Shown here: positions 49,784 to 50,032 of the stretch, piece by piece
Position numbering within the stretch: position 1 is the stretch's first letter
Layout: the number at the start of each line of letters is the position of its first letter
From: Dokdonella_A sp036518555
GTDB lineage: Bacteria; Pseudomonadota; Gammaproteobacteria; Xanthomonadales; Rhodanobacteraceae
Direction: 5' to 3'
Assembly: GCF_036518555.1 (NCBI RefSeq)
Contig: NZ_DATDMY010000019.1
Coordinates: 1 to 50,032 of the forward strand
DNA: 50,032 nucleotides
Program-made: the position numbers and the translations under genes
The notes under the pieces: generated by a model
Told to the model about the DNA's origin: nothing
The model's input: only the letters and a program-made list of their open reading frames with translations
The model's database searches: none

Positions 49784-50032
49784 TCAGCGTTCCCAGCGGC
49801 CGTCGTAGTAGCGCCAGCGATCGCCGTCGCGATCCCAGCGTGACGGCACGTAGTGGTAGCCGTGACGCGCGCGTACCCAATGTCCGCGATGCCAGCGGTG
49901 GTGGTGGCGGCTCCAGCCCCAGTAGCCGGGCACCCAGACGTAGCCGCCGCGTGGCGGCGGAACGATCTCGGCGCGCAGCGGCGGTGGCGCGACGTTCGCA
50001 TAGATGTCGACATGGACGCGCGCCTGCGCCGG
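49784..50032 (-). CDS. YXWGXW-repeat periplasmic protein, 5' end cut by the window
   Basis: Visible are 82 residues before a TGA at 49784-49786; the start lies past the window end. The protein reads PPPRGGYVWVPGYWGW, then a His-rich stretch HHHRWHRGHWVRARHGY and WDRDGDRWRYYDGRWER, the YVWVPGYW/WxxGxW pattern of BcpO-related periplasmic proteins that occur across proteobacteria. Function is unknown; the Trp/His/Tyr richness suggests a surface- or metal-binding role. The frame was found by reading back from the right end. Confidence 0.82.
   Translation of the reverse strand, partial: PAQARVHVDIYANVAPPPLRAEIVPPPRGGYVWVPGYWGWSRHHHRWHRGHWVRARHGYHYVPSRWDRDGDRWRYYDGRWER

Noticed and set aside
1..50032. 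tRNA, rRNA, prophage or IS elements
   Set aside because: No cloverleaf, rRNA core or transposase/integrase reading frame was recognised on either strand by eye; a tRNAscan/ISfinder run would be decisive.

Overview
The window is about 50 kb of high-GC (roughly 68-70%), densely packed bacterial chromosome. The codon usage, the FimX-type protein, the order mtaD-like / ubiG / gph / squalene-phytoene-synthase-like, the YtrA-type regulator with a GGTG-N16-CAC(C/T)-like operator, GGAGCGGC-type REP palindromes and secreted proteins ending in a short I/V-Y/F-x-N/D-G-F/Y-N/D tail all fit a gammaproteobacterium of the order Lysobacterales (Xanthomonadales), probably a Rhodanobacteraceae/Dokdonella-like lineage. 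That placement is inference; no rRNA or tRNA gene is present to test it. No prophage, IS element, integron or CRISPR array was seen, and nearly everything looks like ordinary chromosome.

Layout. 1-0.6 kb: the end of a protein with a duplicated domain, closed by a bidirectional terminator. 0.6-3.3 kb (minus): a translationally coupled operon for a small membrane protein, a YtrA-type GntR repressor, an ABC ATPase and its permease, read from a promoter whose -10 lies inside a 22-bp operator-like palindrome. 4.0-7.8 kb (plus): FkpA-like periplasmic prolyl isomerase, UDP-glucose dehydrogenase and GDP-mannose dehydratase (nucleotide sugars for exopolysaccharide or LPS), SlyX. 8.1-9.9 kb: a DUF2058 protein and a secreted protein of unknown fold. 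9.9-12.5 kb (minus): two PhaB-type reductases on either side of PhaR, separated by a two-copy hairpin repeat. 12.6-18.7 kb: GluQ-RS, HtpX with a possible heat-shock promoter, then epmB-fimX divergent from efp (EF-P and one of its modification enzymes next to a c-di-GMP effector of type IV pili). 18.8-22.4 kb: MtaD-like deaminase, UbiG, Gph and a squalene/phytoene-synthase-like protein. 22.5-25.4 kb: FolE2 convergent with Dxs.

25.5-31.9 kb (minus): ClC transporter with CBS domains, six-TM ion channel, HNH nuclease, GNAT acetyltransferase, acyl-CoA dehydrogenase and a lipoprotein. 32.0-34.8 kb: modABC divergent from a short ModE, with an inverted repeat between them resembling a ModE box. 34.9-40.6 kb: lipase-like hydrolase, YggN-like DUF2884 protein, RecQ and a secreted beta-helix protein. 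40.7-46.1 kb: a five-gene run encoding an outer-membrane channel lipoprotein, an FtsX-type permease, an ATPase, a ChrA-type chromate transporter and an HlyD-like lipoprotein adaptor; this is the most unusual gene arrangement in the window. 46.3-50.0 kb: HAD phosphatase plus class III aminotransferase, a TraB/GumN protein and the cut end of a YXWGXW-repeat protein.

The items most worth a second look are the chromate-transporter gene inside a tripartite ABC exporter operon, the C-terminal motif shared by two otherwise unrelated secreted proteins, the autoregulated YtrA operon led by an unknown membrane protein, the molybdate locus without any MOP/TOBE sensor domain, and the structured repeat between phaR and phaB.
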